NCBI GenBank assembly: GCA_943329075.2
Contig: CALQCM020000001.1
Span: forward strand, 1-64,000
Origin: Chitinophaga pinensis
GTDB taxonomy: Bacteria > Pseudomonadota > Gammaproteobacteria > Burkholderiales > SG8-41
Length of the DNA: 64,000 nucleotides
Direction: 5' to 3'
The position numbers and the translations under genes were made by a program. Shown here piece by piece: positions 44,051-52,835 of the stretch (within the stretch, counting starts at the first letter, position 1; each line of letters opens with the position of its first letter). The notes beneath the pieces were generated by a model. The model was not told the origin of the DNA. It made no database searches and saw nothing but the letters and a program-made list of their open reading frames with translations.

Positions 44051-44679
44051 TGAACATACTGGCGATAGGTGCGCACTTTGACGACGTCGAACTCGGCTGC
44101 GGCGGAACACTGGCGAGGCATGCCAGCAACGGCGATGAAGTCTATATATACGTCGCCACGCTGTCCGGATTCACTAATCAGTACAAGGAATCGGTCCGCT
44201 CGAGCGAAATCGCGCTGACCGAGGCACGTGAGGCTGCCCGGATTCTCGGCGCGCGGGAGCTTATTTGCGGCAATTTCAAAACGCTCGAGGTTGAATTCGT
44301 CGACACGCTGAATATCGAAATCCTCAAGATTGTCGTTGAAAAGAAAATCGACAAGGTGTATTGCCACTGGTCGGGTGACATCCACCACGATCACCAGGCC
44401 GTTGCACGCGCCTCCCTGCACAGCTGCCGGCACGTGCCAAGGATGCTCATGTATCGAAGCAACTGGTACCACTCGACTTTGGAATTTCGCGGGAATTTTT
44501 ATATCGATATTACGGATCACTGGGAATCCAAAGAAGCGGCGATCCGGGCACACGCATCCGAGATCAACCGGACGGGCGAGAAATGGATCAATTTCTTTCG
44601 CAATGAGGCCGAGAATGCGGGGCAACGCATCGGCGTGCGTCTGGCGGAAGTATTCGAAGTGGTGAAATGGCTGGACTAG
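44050..44679 (+). CDS. PIG-L/LmbE-family deacetylase
   Basis: It is a zinc-dependent N-deacetylase of a sugar or nonulosonic acid. The 209 residues start MNILAIGAHFDDVELGCGGT, the HxDDxxLG metal motif, and the second site is in GDIHHDHQAVARASL. The GTG start at 44050 is coupled to the upstream TAG. In this position it may expose an amine for re-acylation or formimidoyl-type modification. That is inference. It overlaps the next gene by 13 bases. Family assignment is strong. Confidence 0.9.
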   Translation: MNILAIGAHFDDVELGCGGTLARHASNGDEVYIYVATLSGFTNQYKESVRSSEIALTEAREAARILGARELICGNFKTLEVEFVDTLNIEILKIVVEKKIDKVYCHWSGDIHHDHQAVARASLHSCRHVPRMLMYRSNWYHSTLEFRGNFYIDITDHWESKEAAIRAHASEINRTGEKWINFFRNEAENAGQRIGVRLAEVFEVVKWLD

Positions 44680-45851
44680 GACCGCCTCGGCGAAGTAGAC
44701 CTGATCGCTCTACGGCGGTCGTAGTACTACACGCTACCGGCTCGGAACTACTGAGTCGCTTAGTCTTGCACGACATACCGCATTTTGTCTTCGAACCGAC
44801 TGCACCGGCAATACCGTTGTGGCGCCTGATATGGCCTTTAATACTGAGAGTTCGAAATTTCGACTTGCGTTCGGCAATAAAGGGCTGGGGCAGACCGCGC
44901 CTTCTCTACTTTCAGTTGAAAAAGATTTTTCTACTCGCCAGTCTCGACTACCTGCAACCGCGGATCGTCATCACATTTATCGACAATAGCGGCGTGTTTC
45001 ATGTTCTTGCGAGCGAATACCATGGCGCTAAGTTCATAGCAATACAGAATGGGGGCCGGACAACCTGGTGCATGACGGACGCCCTGCCGCCCGCACCCCA
45101 TCCCGCCAGCAGAATCAACATTCCGATTTATTACTGCTTCGGTCAGTGGGAAATCGATTTGCATCGAAAATACGGTCACACGATCGGGAGCGCGATACCC
45201 GTCGGCTCCCTCGTCGGTGGACGCTACTGGTTCCGCGAGCGGGCCGCAATGATGAAACCGGATTTTGAAATTTGCTTGGTGTCACAATGGATGCCCCATT
45301 TTTTCCCAATCAACAATGATTTCGGCGACAATGTCCGCCCTGAAATCCCGCTTTTCGCCGAAGGCATCGAGCGCCTGGTCGAATTCGTCAGTCGCTACGC
45401 TTCCGACCGCAATGTCGATATTGTTGTTGCCCCGCGCTCCACGAATCCTGCCGAACGCGTGTTCTATGAGCACCATCTCGGCGCGCATTTGACGTATATC
45501 GACCACGATCGGGAAAATTTCAGTTCCTACCGGACAATCGATCGCGCCAAAGTAGTCGTAGCAATGAATTCGACGCTGAGCCACGAAGCGTTTGGCGTCG
45601 GAAAACAAGTCTTGTTCTGCAATCTGAGCGGCAGCGATCATTACACCTGCCCGGTTTCCGGACCCTGGGCCCTTGGGAAAGTGCCATACGAAGCGTTTCG
45701 CGACAGACTGGATGACATTCGCCGCACGGAACCCGTGGAATTTCGCCGCATCAGTTCGGCAACAGCTCGATATTTCATGAATTATGACTCGTTGCGTCCA
45801 GCGCACGAAGTCATACGCGACGACATCAAGACCTTGCTGTCCGCCGCATAG
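44667..45851 (+). CDS. Putative surface-carbohydrate biosynthesis protein (GT-B-like)
   Basis: This 394-residue protein is one I can place only loosely with the LA_1612-type O-antigen biosynthesis proteins. RIVITFIDNSGVFHVLASEY, KFIAIQNGGRTTWC, YYCFGQWEIDLHRKYGHTIG and KVVVAMNSTLSHEAFGVGKQ suggest two Rossmann-like halves and a sugar-nucleotide or polysaccharide role. There are no clear membrane helices. It overlaps the deacetylase by 13 bases. The start could be later than ATG 44667, as the first 15 residues (GPPRRSRPDRS) look unstructured. A capsule-type glycosyltransferase is the main alternative. Confidence 0.55.
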   Translation: MAGLGPPRRSRPDRSTAVVVLHATGSELLSRLVLHDIPHFVFEPTAPAIPLWRLIWPLILRVRNFDLRSAIKGWGRPRLLYFQLKKIFLLASLDYLQPRIVITFIDNSGVFHVLASEYHGAKFIAIQNGGRTTWCMTDALPPAPHPASRINIPIYYCFGQWEIDLHRKYGHTIGSAIPVGSLVGGRYWFRERAAMMKPDFEICLVSQWMPHFFPINNDFGDNVRPEIPLFAEGIERLVEFVSRYASDRNVDIVVAPRSTNPAERVFYEHHLGAHLTYIDHDRENFSSYRTIDRAKVVVAMNSTLSHEAFGVGKQVLFCNLSGSDHYTCPVSGPWALGKVPYEAFRDRLDDIRRTEPVEFRRISSATARYFMNYDSLRPAHEVIRDDIKTLLSAA

Positions 45852-46249
45852 ACCGAAAGTGGCTTAGCTGGGATCTGTTTGCAAAAGCAACAATTTTGGA
45901 GGCTGAAGCACCTTCGGAAAAACCTCCCCCTACGCGGCTGCGCGACGATCTGGCCACGGTAAATTTTTCGGCTGGCAGCACACTCGCGATTGATTAGTCT
46001 CCGGACATCCAAATGGCAGGTGTTCATCCGGGTAAGCAGCGAAAAGAGTCGCTTTCATAATTCCAGAAATTTTGCACTGTGGGATCCGATTTTAGTATTT
46101 GCGGCGGTAGGTTATCGAAAAATCGGCCCGAACGTTGCTCCCTAAATCACTCACTATCAGAAGGCTAAGGGCAAATTCGGTAAAAGTGCGATATTCGTCC
46201 CGGCTACTTGCTAATTCATATACTGCACAAATTCGGGATACCTAAAGCA
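45852..46249 (+). other. 398-base gap with a degenerate ops-like site
   Basis: This is the longest non-coding stretch inside the plus-strand operon. It is AT-richer than the flanking genes and contains several stops in all frames. I see no intrinsic terminator, RNA gene or IS remnant. At 46103-46110 GGCGGTAG matches the first eight bases of the ops core but the rest (GTTA) does not, so it is at best a weak second ops. An in-frame TTG at 46208 could extend the next gene. I preferred the ATG at 46250. Confidence 0.4.
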
Positions 46250-47953
46250 ATGCCCTCGAAAAAATCACTTTTGCTGTTATGCGGCGACTCCCTCCTCGAT
46301 CTGGATGCGTTCAGTGACGTCGTCGTAATATCCCCGATACGCCGGTTCGGACTAGCCCCGCATTCCGCAAGGCTCCACACGCTGTCCGATTTTGCGCCGG
46401 GTAAAACAGCAGGTGAGTTGGCTGACAAAGTGCTTTATCGCGACCTGGATCACTGCCTTCATGATGAAGCCCGAGTAAACCCTAGTTTGAGATGGGCTCC
46501 CATATCCTACCTGCAGCTGCAATTGCGACTTTCACGTTATTGTTGGTTGAAGCGAACCCTAGAAAAACTCCTTCGGGAACTAGCTCCAACCTCAATCGTT
46601 ATATCGTCCAACAAGGACAGTGATTTGGTTCATGCCGCACAAGCAGTTACCTGCGGAATTAGCGTTCGACTTGAGTTTCGCGATGGCGAACATGACCAGG
46701 GCACATCCTTCCTGCACCGGGTCAGGCCGTACGGGTTACCCCAACGCGTCGATCCACCCTGGATCACAAAATTGCGCTGGGGCGCATGGCGCGCATGCTT
46801 CGGTAAACGCAATGTGCTTCTACAGCCGTACTGGAATCTCCAATTGAGCGGCGAGATGGCGTTCTTGTTGAAGAGCTTTAGCGTTATCAACCTGTGCGGC
46901 CGTGTCGTTACCAAGTTGCTTGAAGTGCTGCATGCTCAAGACCGGCATTCCCTGCTTGATCGACCTGTCGAGTTACAGAACGGATTGCCAGAACTGTGTC
47001 GGTCCGCGATGTGGCAAGAACATTTTTCGACCGATGAACTTTTCGTCATTAACAATCTCCTCAATGCCTTCGTCAATGATTTTCCAAATCAATTGCTCGA
47101 CAAGATTGAACACGCGTTGCTCAATCTTTTTGATGCAGTCGGGGTTCGGCGGGTGATCATGCTGAATGACCGGCTCGACGCCTGTAGAATGATTTCCCAT
47201 GCCGCACACCAAAGAGGCATTGCCGTTGATTACTTGCCTCATGGCTTGGTTTTCGAAGATTTTTCCGGGGAATGCAGAAAGTCTTCGTTCATGCCAGACC
47301 GCGTGTTGGCGTGGAGCGAACCATCCGCACTCGCGTTCCGCCAACTTGGCTGGAGCTCTACTGGTGTCATTCATCCACAATTTGAAAAGAAGCCATATCG
47401 ATACCGCGAGCTGCGCAAGAATTGGCCGAAGACCAGAGTGCTGGTATTGAGCCCCGAATGGCAGGCCGTAACGCAGAGCGCAAGCGAAGACTGCGCGATC
47501 ACCGATATGATGGAAATATACGCGGGCCTAACATCGCTTGGATTCAAAGCCGAAAATATTCATGTCAAGTTGCATAGTGCGACCTCGCAGGCGGAAAAGG
47601 CAAAACGCGCAGGACTTGCCAAACTGCGGGACCGCGCAAATATGAATTTCATGTTGCTCGAAACAACATCCAATACGGCCGCCTTGATTTCGAATTACGA
47701 TTTGTTAATTCTAGGATTGACCACAGGTATTTACGAGGCGGTTATGCTTGGTGTGCCTGTAGTGGTCTTCGGCATGTTGCCAGCACGCGTGGGGGGCCTC
47801 CGACCGTTCGTAATCCCCGCCGCCGCCAGCTCGACGGAGCTTGTAAATGTGCTCGAGCGATTCGACAACTGCGCGATGGGACTGACGTACAAGGACGTGG
47901 CCGCCTCATTGCGGTTAGGGCCAGCAATATTGACCGCCGTTGGCGCGGCGTAA
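46250..47953 (+). CDS. Putative surface-polysaccharide GT-B-like protein
   Basis: This is a large protein (567 residues from ATG 46250) of no certain family. The N-terminus MPSKKSLLLLCGDSLLDLDA resembles a Rossmann strand. The second half has VDYLPHGLVFEDFSGECRKS, DRVLAWSEPSALAFRQLGW and LLILGLTTGIYEAVMLGVPV, in the manner of the nucleotide-sugar domain of polysaccharide transferases. It may be a glycosyl- or polyol-phosphate transferase. An in-frame TTG at 46208 would add 14 residues. Base composition is clearly more AT-rich than in the first 40 kb, which suggests separate acquisition. Confidence 0.5.
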   Translation: MPSKKSLLLLCGDSLLDLDAFSDVVVISPIRRFGLAPHSARLHTLSDFAPGKTAGELADKVLYRDLDHCLHDEARVNPSLRWAPISYLQLQLRLSRYCWLKRTLEKLLRELAPTSIVISSNKDSDLVHAAQAVTCGISVRLEFRDGEHDQGTSFLHRVRPYGLPQRVDPPWITKLRWGAWRACFGKRNVLLQPYWNLQLSGEMAFLLKSFSVINLCGRVVTKLLEVLHAQDRHSLLDRPVELQNGLPELCRSAMWQEHFSTDELFVINNLLNAFVNDFPNQLLDKIEHALLNLFDAVGVRRVIMLNDRLDACRMISHAAHQRGIAVDYLPHGLVFEDFSGECRKSSFMPDRVLAWSEPSALAFRQLGWSSTGVIHPQFEKKPYRYRELRKNWPKTRVLVLSPEWQAVTQSASEDCAITDMMEIYAGLTSLGFKAENIHVKLHSATSQAEKAKRAGLAKLRDRANMNFMLLETTSNTAALISNYDLLILGLTTGIYEAVMLGVPVVVFGMLPARVGGLRPFVIPAAASSTELVNVLERFDNCAMGLTYKDVAASLRLGPAILTAVGAA

Positions 47954-48110
47954 CACCGAATAGCCCTGTGAATTAATGTTATTGTTCCAATCAAGCGGTA
48001 TCCGCACTCGCTCGACTCAATCCTTGGGTAATAGAACGCAACCCCGAGTGTCGCAAGCGCACTGGCTCATCGATACGGGTAACCTAAATGAACGGACGAC
48101 CTGAGCGAAA

Positions 48111-49106
48111 ATGTTGAATTGCGTTACCATTGTAATGTATCACTATGTCCGCGAGCTGCCATATACTCGTTATCCGCGCATCAAGGGACTGCTCGCGTCA
48201 GAGTTCGTACAGCAACTCAGCTTCATGCAGCGGCACTACACGTTCGTGCGCATCGAGGATTGCCTTGACGCAATTTACGGCGGGCGCCTACTACCCGACA
48301 ACGCCGCGCTCCTGACATTCGATGATGGTTATATTGATCATTACACCACCGTCTTCCCCATACTCGCAGAACGTGAAATTCAGGGCGCATTTTTCCCGCC
48401 GGCCAGGGCGATAGCAGAACATGTTGTCCTCGATGTCAACAAAATCCACTTTGTACTAGCATCGGCACCAAGCGATGACGCATTGTTGCAACACGTGCTC
48501 AAAATGCTCGACGAAATCCGCCCCACTTACGGCTTTGCGGACAATGCCGAACTCTACCGTAAGTTCGCACATGCCAATCGGTTTGATTCCGCAGCGGTTA
48601 TTTTTATCAAACGGCTCCTGCAAAAGGGGCTCGATGATGCGGCTCGTTCCGTAATCATCGACCGCCTATTCGCCAGCTATGTTTCGGATAATGAGGCGAC
48701 GTTCGCACGTGAGCTCTATTTGAACGCCGATCAACTCCGCCTGATGTCACGCGCGGGCATGTGGATTGGATCGCATGGTCACAATCACGCCTGGATGGCC
48801 GAACTTCCTGCCGCCCAACAGATGGCCGAAATCGATCGTTCCCTTGAATTCCTTGATTACCTTAGTGTCCCAACAATGGACTGGGTAATGTGTTATCCGT
48901 ACGGGTCGTACAGTGAATCACTGATCCAAATAATCCGCGCGCGCGGCTGCAAACTTGGCCTAACCTCGCGGGTTGGCGTTGCTACGCTGAATGCAGGTAA
49001 CGCGTTCACTCTAGAACGTCTGGACACCAACGATCTACCGAAACTCGCAACCGCATCGCCTGTAATTGATCCAAAGCACTTTTACAATTTGAGGGGTAAT
49101 CCATGA
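48111..49106 (+). CDS. Polysaccharide deacetylase family protein (NodB homology)
   Basis: It is a metal-dependent deacetylase of an N-acetylated polysaccharide or sugar. The 331 residues contain VTIVMYHYVRE at the N-terminus, the metal aspartates in LLTFDDGYIDHYTTVFPIL (71-72) and the histidine motif IGSHGHNHAWMAEL. No signal peptide is evident, so it probably acts in the cytoplasm on an intermediate. It overlaps the next radical SAM gene as ATGA. The 157-base gap before it shows no promoter I trust. Confidence 0.85.
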   Translation: MLNCVTIVMYHYVRELPYTRYPRIKGLLASEFVQQLSFMQRHYTFVRIEDCLDAIYGGRLLPDNAALLTFDDGYIDHYTTVFPILAEREIQGAFFPPARAIAEHVVLDVNKIHFVLASAPSDDALLQHVLKMLDEIRPTYGFADNAELYRKFAHANRFDSAAVIFIKRLLQKGLDDAARSVIIDRLFASYVSDNEATFARELYLNADQLRLMSRAGMWIGSHGHNHAWMAELPAAQQMAEIDRSLEFLDYLSVPTMDWVMCYPYGSYSESLIQIIRARGCKLGLTSRVGVATLNAGNAFTLERLDTNDLPKLATASPVIDPKHFYNLRGNP

Positions 49107-50800
49107 ATTCGAACTCGCGAAATTCCGAGAGAATTGACGCGATCATCATCGGTCAATCCGAAATTGTCCGATACGAGGACTACAGCAGATTACCAGTTGA
49201 TCGCATCCATTTGTTTAAGGATCTAGTATATCTGCGAATGGTCCATCTTAATGGCCGGTTTATGTCGCACCTCGATGTGATTAATCTTGTCAAGTCAGGA
49301 AAGGTTTTCTCGCAGGCAGTAGACGATATTGAGCGCCGGGAATTGCTTAGTATCTGGAACCTTCCCGGATTGAGCAGCCTGCTTGTTGCTAGCGCCGCCC
49401 GCCATGACGGTTTTAACGTCAAAATCATAAACAATTTCGACTCGGAATTTGACAAGTTTATTGAGTACTATGACAGTCAGTCTCCCGCACCCTTGGTCGG
49501 CATCTCAACGACGTTTTATCTTGGATACGGTGAGGTGAAAAGACTGACTAAACGACTCCGGGCTCATGACCCAAAAATGACAATTGTGGTCGGTGGCGCA
49601 TTTACCAATGAGCAGACGATCAATTCCACGATTGCGGATTTCGAGGAACCGATGCGGAAGTATGGCATCGACTACGTTCTGCATGCTTTCAATTCCGACG
49701 AAGACTTTCCCTCTTTGCTAAAAGCCCATCAGGGCGGGATGGATTTTCGTGAAATTTCAAATCTTGTGTATTTTGACCAAGCCGGTGCGTTTCGCGCGAC
49801 ACCAAAGGTGTGGCGAAATCCAACACTGAACAGCAAACCGATGCTGTGGAAGCAAATTGATCTTTCTTTTGTCAACCGCACTGTGCAACTCAGGGCCGCG
49901 TCAGGCTGTCCGTTTTCATGCGCGTTTTGTTCCTATCCCGACACCGCTGGCGGCCACTTCTCGATGGAGCTCGAGTTGATTGAACAGCAACTGCGGGATA
50001 TTCAGTCGCTCGGATTTGTGGATCGGATCATATTTATTGACGACACGTTTAACGTTCCGATTAGGCGATTCAAGGAGATCCTAAAAATTCTTGGAAGGTT
50101 CCATTTTGAGTGGTTTTCATTCCTAAGGGTGCAATACGTCGACGAAGAAGTTGCGAAGATGATGAGGGATACTGGCTGCCGTGGGGTCTATCTCGGTGTT
50201 GAGTCGGCAAACGATGTAGTCCTGAAAAATATGGATAAAAAAGTAACCCGGGAGAAATTTCTCCGGGGCATGGAACACTTAAACAAATACGGCATCACAA
50301 CATTCGCCGCGTTCGTTATAGGCTTCCCCGGTGAAACGCCGGATACCATCGACGAAAACATCGCATTTCTCCGGAATTGTGAGGTGGATTTCTACTCGAC
50401 CAAGGAATTTTATTACATGCCTCACACCAGCGTTCACACCGCGCGGGAAAAGTATGGCCTTACGGGCATGGGAAACAAGTGGTCGCATAACACAATGGAC
50501 TCGAAAACCGCCGCGGAAATGAAAACCTATATGTTCCGCAATGTAAAAAATTCCATTTTTATCGATCCGGACACCAGTCTTTGGTACCTCGCCTATTTGT
50601 ACGATCAAGGCTTTGAGTTCGAGAAAATAAAAAGCTGTCAACGGATATTGAACGAAATGATGTTGGAGGAAATCGACGGGAAGTTTGAAAATAAACAGCC
50701 ACACCTTCATCGCTTGGCGCAATTACTGGGTAGTGAGCATTCGCACGCTGGTGGTCTAAGCGCACTGGATAGCCGCCAGACGGCAACCTTGAGCCGTTAA
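49103..50800 (+). CDS. Cobalamin-binding-type radical SAM protein, third B12-type copy
   Basis: This is a 565-residue radical SAM enzyme. An N-terminal B12-binding-like domain (about 85-200, TIVVGGAFTNEQTIN) precedes RAASGCPFSCAFCSYPDTAG with the cluster at C269, C273 and C276. A conserved MRDTGCRGVYLGVESANDVV follows in the barrel, and FAAFVIGFPGETPDTIDENI is typical of B12-radical SAM proteins. It differs in length and sequence from the pair at 20881 and 24285. The ATGA overlap with the deacetylase couples the two. The substrate is unknown. Confidence 0.84.
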   Translation: MNSNSRNSERIDAIIIGQSEIVRYEDYSRLPVDRIHLFKDLVYLRMVHLNGRFMSHLDVINLVKSGKVFSQAVDDIERRELLSIWNLPGLSSLLVASAARHDGFNVKIINNFDSEFDKFIEYYDSQSPAPLVGISTTFYLGYGEVKRLTKRLRAHDPKMTIVVGGAFTNEQTINSTIADFEEPMRKYGIDYVLHAFNSDEDFPSLLKAHQGGMDFREISNLVYFDQAGAFRATPKVWRNPTLNSKPMLWKQIDLSFVNRTVQLRAASGCPFSCAFCSYPDTAGGHFSMELELIEQQLRDIQSLGFVDRIIFIDDTFNVPIRRFKEILKILGRFHFEWFSFLRVQYVDEEVAKMMRDTGCRGVYLGVESANDVVLKNMDKKVTREKFLRGMEHLNKYGITTFAAFVIGFPGETPDTIDENIAFLRNCEVDFYSTKEFYYMPHTSVHTAREKYGLTGMGNKWSHNTMDSKTAAEMKTYMFRNVKNSIFIDPDTSLWYLAYLYDQGFEFEKIKSCQRILNEMMLEEIDGKFENKQPHLHRLAQLLGSEHSHAGGLSALDSRQTATLSR

Positions 50801-50959
50801 CTGCCAAGAATTTGATTGGTTCGATTGGATCCCACGGATTTGTGCATTTGCAATTCCCGCTCGACGGCGTGGAATCACGTAATCCGTCCCGGTGATAAAA
50901 GGCGCCACACGCGGTTGAATGCGTTTGAGCAGCCTACGTTTTCAATTTGTCGGCCGCGC

Positions 50960-50986
50960 CGGTCAGCGAGAATTCCCCGCTGACCG
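50960..50986 (+). terminator. Strong hairpin before the acyl module
   Basis: CGGTCAGCG (50960-50968) pairs perfectly with CGCTGACCG (50978-50986) around a 9-base loop, midway in the 278-base gap between the radical SAM gene and the ACP gene. No T-run follows. It could mark the boundary of an inserted acyl module, act as a processing site, or be a pause site. It is the longest perfect hairpin inside the operon that I noticed. Confidence 0.4.
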
Positions 50987-51078
50987 ACATGTCCTGACCG
51001 CGATTGCGGCCCCGACTGGCGCTTCGCCTCCGAATCTACCCTTCTGCCAATTAGCTAAACAGCAATGAAAGTGTTCGT

Positions 51079-51327
51079 ATGATGAAACAGAAAATATTCG
51101 ACCAGCTTACCCCGATTTTCCAGGAGGTATTGGATGAACCATCTCTCGTACTGACCGAAACGCTAAGTGCCGCAGCCGTGGATGGCTGGGATTCGTTAAA
51201 GCACATCACGTTGATTGTGGAAATTGAGGCCCTCACAGGCCTGGTGCTTTCTGCCGACGAGTTGATCAACATTCAAAATGTCGGGGATTTCGTCAATTTG
51301 TTATACAACCGAGGCTATCGTGGGTAA
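51079..51327 (+). CDS. Acyl carrier protein
   Basis: It carries an acyl group on a 4'-phosphopantetheine arm. In 82 acidic residues, the phosphopantetheine serine is S39 in AAAVDGWDSLKHITLI, and helices match the ACP fold (IFDQLTPIFQEVLDE, ALTGLVLSADELINIQNVGD). It is a stand-alone ACP at the head of a four-gene set with a MaoC-like, a GNAT-like and an FkbH-like protein. It is therefore likely dedicated to loading and transferring a short acyl unit to a sugar rather than to bulk fatty acid synthesis. It overlaps the MaoC-like gene by 8 bases. Confidence 0.88.
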   Translation: MMKQKIFDQLTPIFQEVLDEPSLVLTETLSAAAVDGWDSLKHITLIVEIEALTGLVLSADELINIQNVGDFVNLLYNRGYRG

Positions 51328-51745
51328 CTACTCATTTCACGACCTGGCCGTCGGCATGATTAGCAGGAAAGGCTATCAATTTACCGCAAAGCGGATCAAC
51401 GCCTTTTCGGAGCTTGTTGACGATGCCGCCCCAGTTCACACCAATCCTGAATTTGCTAAACAACTAGGTTTTGACAACACAATCGCGCACGGGCTTTTTG
51501 TTCAATCCGTCATATCGGGCATGTTGGGCACGGATATTCCCGGCCCGCAGTCCGTTATCAACAGCCTGACGATGAATATGCATCTTCCGGTTCTGGCCGG
51601 GCAGCAAGTCGACTATCACATTGAAATCACCTCACTGACGGCGGCGGTATCCGCAGTCTCTTTGAAATACTCCGGAACGGCCAACGGAAAACTGGTCATT
51701 TCAGGGAAAGCGTTGTGCAGTTTTCCAAAACATATTTCAGATTAA
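51320..51745 (+). CDS. MaoC-like (hot-dog fold) hydratase or dehydratase
   Basis: It is a hot-dog-fold enzyme that likely hydrates or dehydrates an acyl-ACP or acyl-CoA. The 141 residues include FSELVDDAAPVHTNPEFAKQ and LGFDNTIAHGLFVQSVISGM, the usual MaoC active-site layout with aspartate and histidine. The start is GTG 51320, overlapping the ACP stop by 8 bases. The GNAT-like gene begins 2 bases after its stop. It could make or consume a hydroxyacyl group for N-acylation of an amino sugar. That role is inferred from the ACP neighbour. Confidence 0.82.
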   Translation: MGNYSFHDLAVGMISRKGYQFTAKRINAFSELVDDAAPVHTNPEFAKQLGFDNTIAHGLFVQSVISGMLGTDIPGPQSVINSLTMNMHLPVLAGQQVDYHIEITSLTAAVSAVSLKYSGTANGKLVISGKALCSFPKHISD

Positions 51746-51746
51746 A

Positions 51747-52835
51747 ATGAAAAAAACACTTTCCATTTCGACAACGTTCCACATGGAAGACTGGCGACAA
51801 ATGGATAGTTTCATTGCCGCCACCCACGGTGAAAATCACGCGATCAGAAACAGGCCTCTTTTTGAATGGCTTTTCCTCCGCAACGGAAACAGAAACGTGG
51901 CGAATTTACTTGTGGCCTACGAGGACGAAAAACTCATTTCGTTACTTGGATATATACCGACAACATTTCGCTGGGGAAACGAGAAAGTCGTTGGTGCCTG
52001 GCTCGCGCACTGGATGACGACGACGCAGCATCGATTTGGCATTGGCGTATTGCTGATGAAAAAAATAATCGAAATGTTTCCGGTGGTGGCCGGCCAGGGC
52101 GCGAGTGCGATGAATCAGGAAATTGTCGCCAAGATGAAATTCCAATTCATAGAAAAAATCCCCAAAGTCGTTTTCATTTTTAAATCCGCAGAACTTTCCA
52201 GAACGTTTGGCATCAGCCTGCCCCCCGGAAATATCAATGCTATTGATTCTTGCGAGCAACCGAATAAGGTTTCGAGAATTACGAAGGAAATTTTCAATCC
52301 GGATTGGACGGCTTATCCAAGTATGAAATATGGCACGTTGAGGGACGGAGCCTACCTAAATTCCCGCTTCATCAATTTTCCATTTTTCAGATATCACGTA
52401 TTCATTGAAGGCCCCCCTATCGCACCAGCTATCTGCGTGGTCAGAATTGTGGATACAAAAGAGGGAATCCGCGTTGCAAGGATATTGGAGTTTTTTTTCC
52501 CCGAAAATGAATCGGGAAGATCAGACGCTCTGTTATTGATAAAAAAGTGTCTTTTCTTTTTCAAGGAAAGCGATTGCGACTATTCGGATTTCTATTGCAG
52601 TTCCACTGGTTACATTGATTTTCTAAATAGATCCGGATTTGTCGAGGACGAAGAGGGCGCGCTCCCCAGTTTGCTGGACCCGATCGACAGAACCAGAAAA
52701 TTCCAGAATATGGAATTGTTCGTATCCGCGGATCTGAAACGTCGACACCCCAATTGCGAGAACGAATTCATCGTGACGCGGGCGGACGGGGATCAGGACA
52801 GGCCGAATGAATCGTTCGGGCGCGCAGCAAAATGA
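51747..52835 (+). CDS. GNAT-like acyltransferase
   Basis: It probably transfers the acyl group from the ACP onto an amino sugar. It has 362 residues with a double-domain look: ATHGENHAIRNRPLFEWLFL and VGAWLAHWMTTTQHRFGIGV early, and GRSDALLLIKKCLFFFKESD late, resembling GNAT-fold sugar or FemAB-type acyltransferases. I cannot fix the exact subfamily. The gene is AT-rich relative to the first half of the window. It overlaps the FkbH-like gene as ATGA. An eight-T run (52491-52498) encodes part of EFFFPEN. Confidence 0.6.
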   Translation: MKKTLSISTTFHMEDWRQMDSFIAATHGENHAIRNRPLFEWLFLRNGNRNVANLLVAYEDEKLISLLGYIPTTFRWGNEKVVGAWLAHWMTTTQHRFGIGVLLMKKIIEMFPVVAGQGASAMNQEIVAKMKFQFIEKIPKVVFIFKSAELSRTFGISLPPGNINAIDSCEQPNKVSRITKEIFNPDWTAYPSMKYGTLRDGAYLNSRFINFPFFRYHVFIEGPPIAPAICVVRIVDTKEGIRVARILEFFFPENESGRSDALLLIKKCLFFFKESDCDYSDFYCSSTGYIDFLNRSGFVEDEEGALPSLLDPIDRTRKFQNMELFVSADLKRRHPNCENEFIVTRADGDQDRPNESFGRAAK

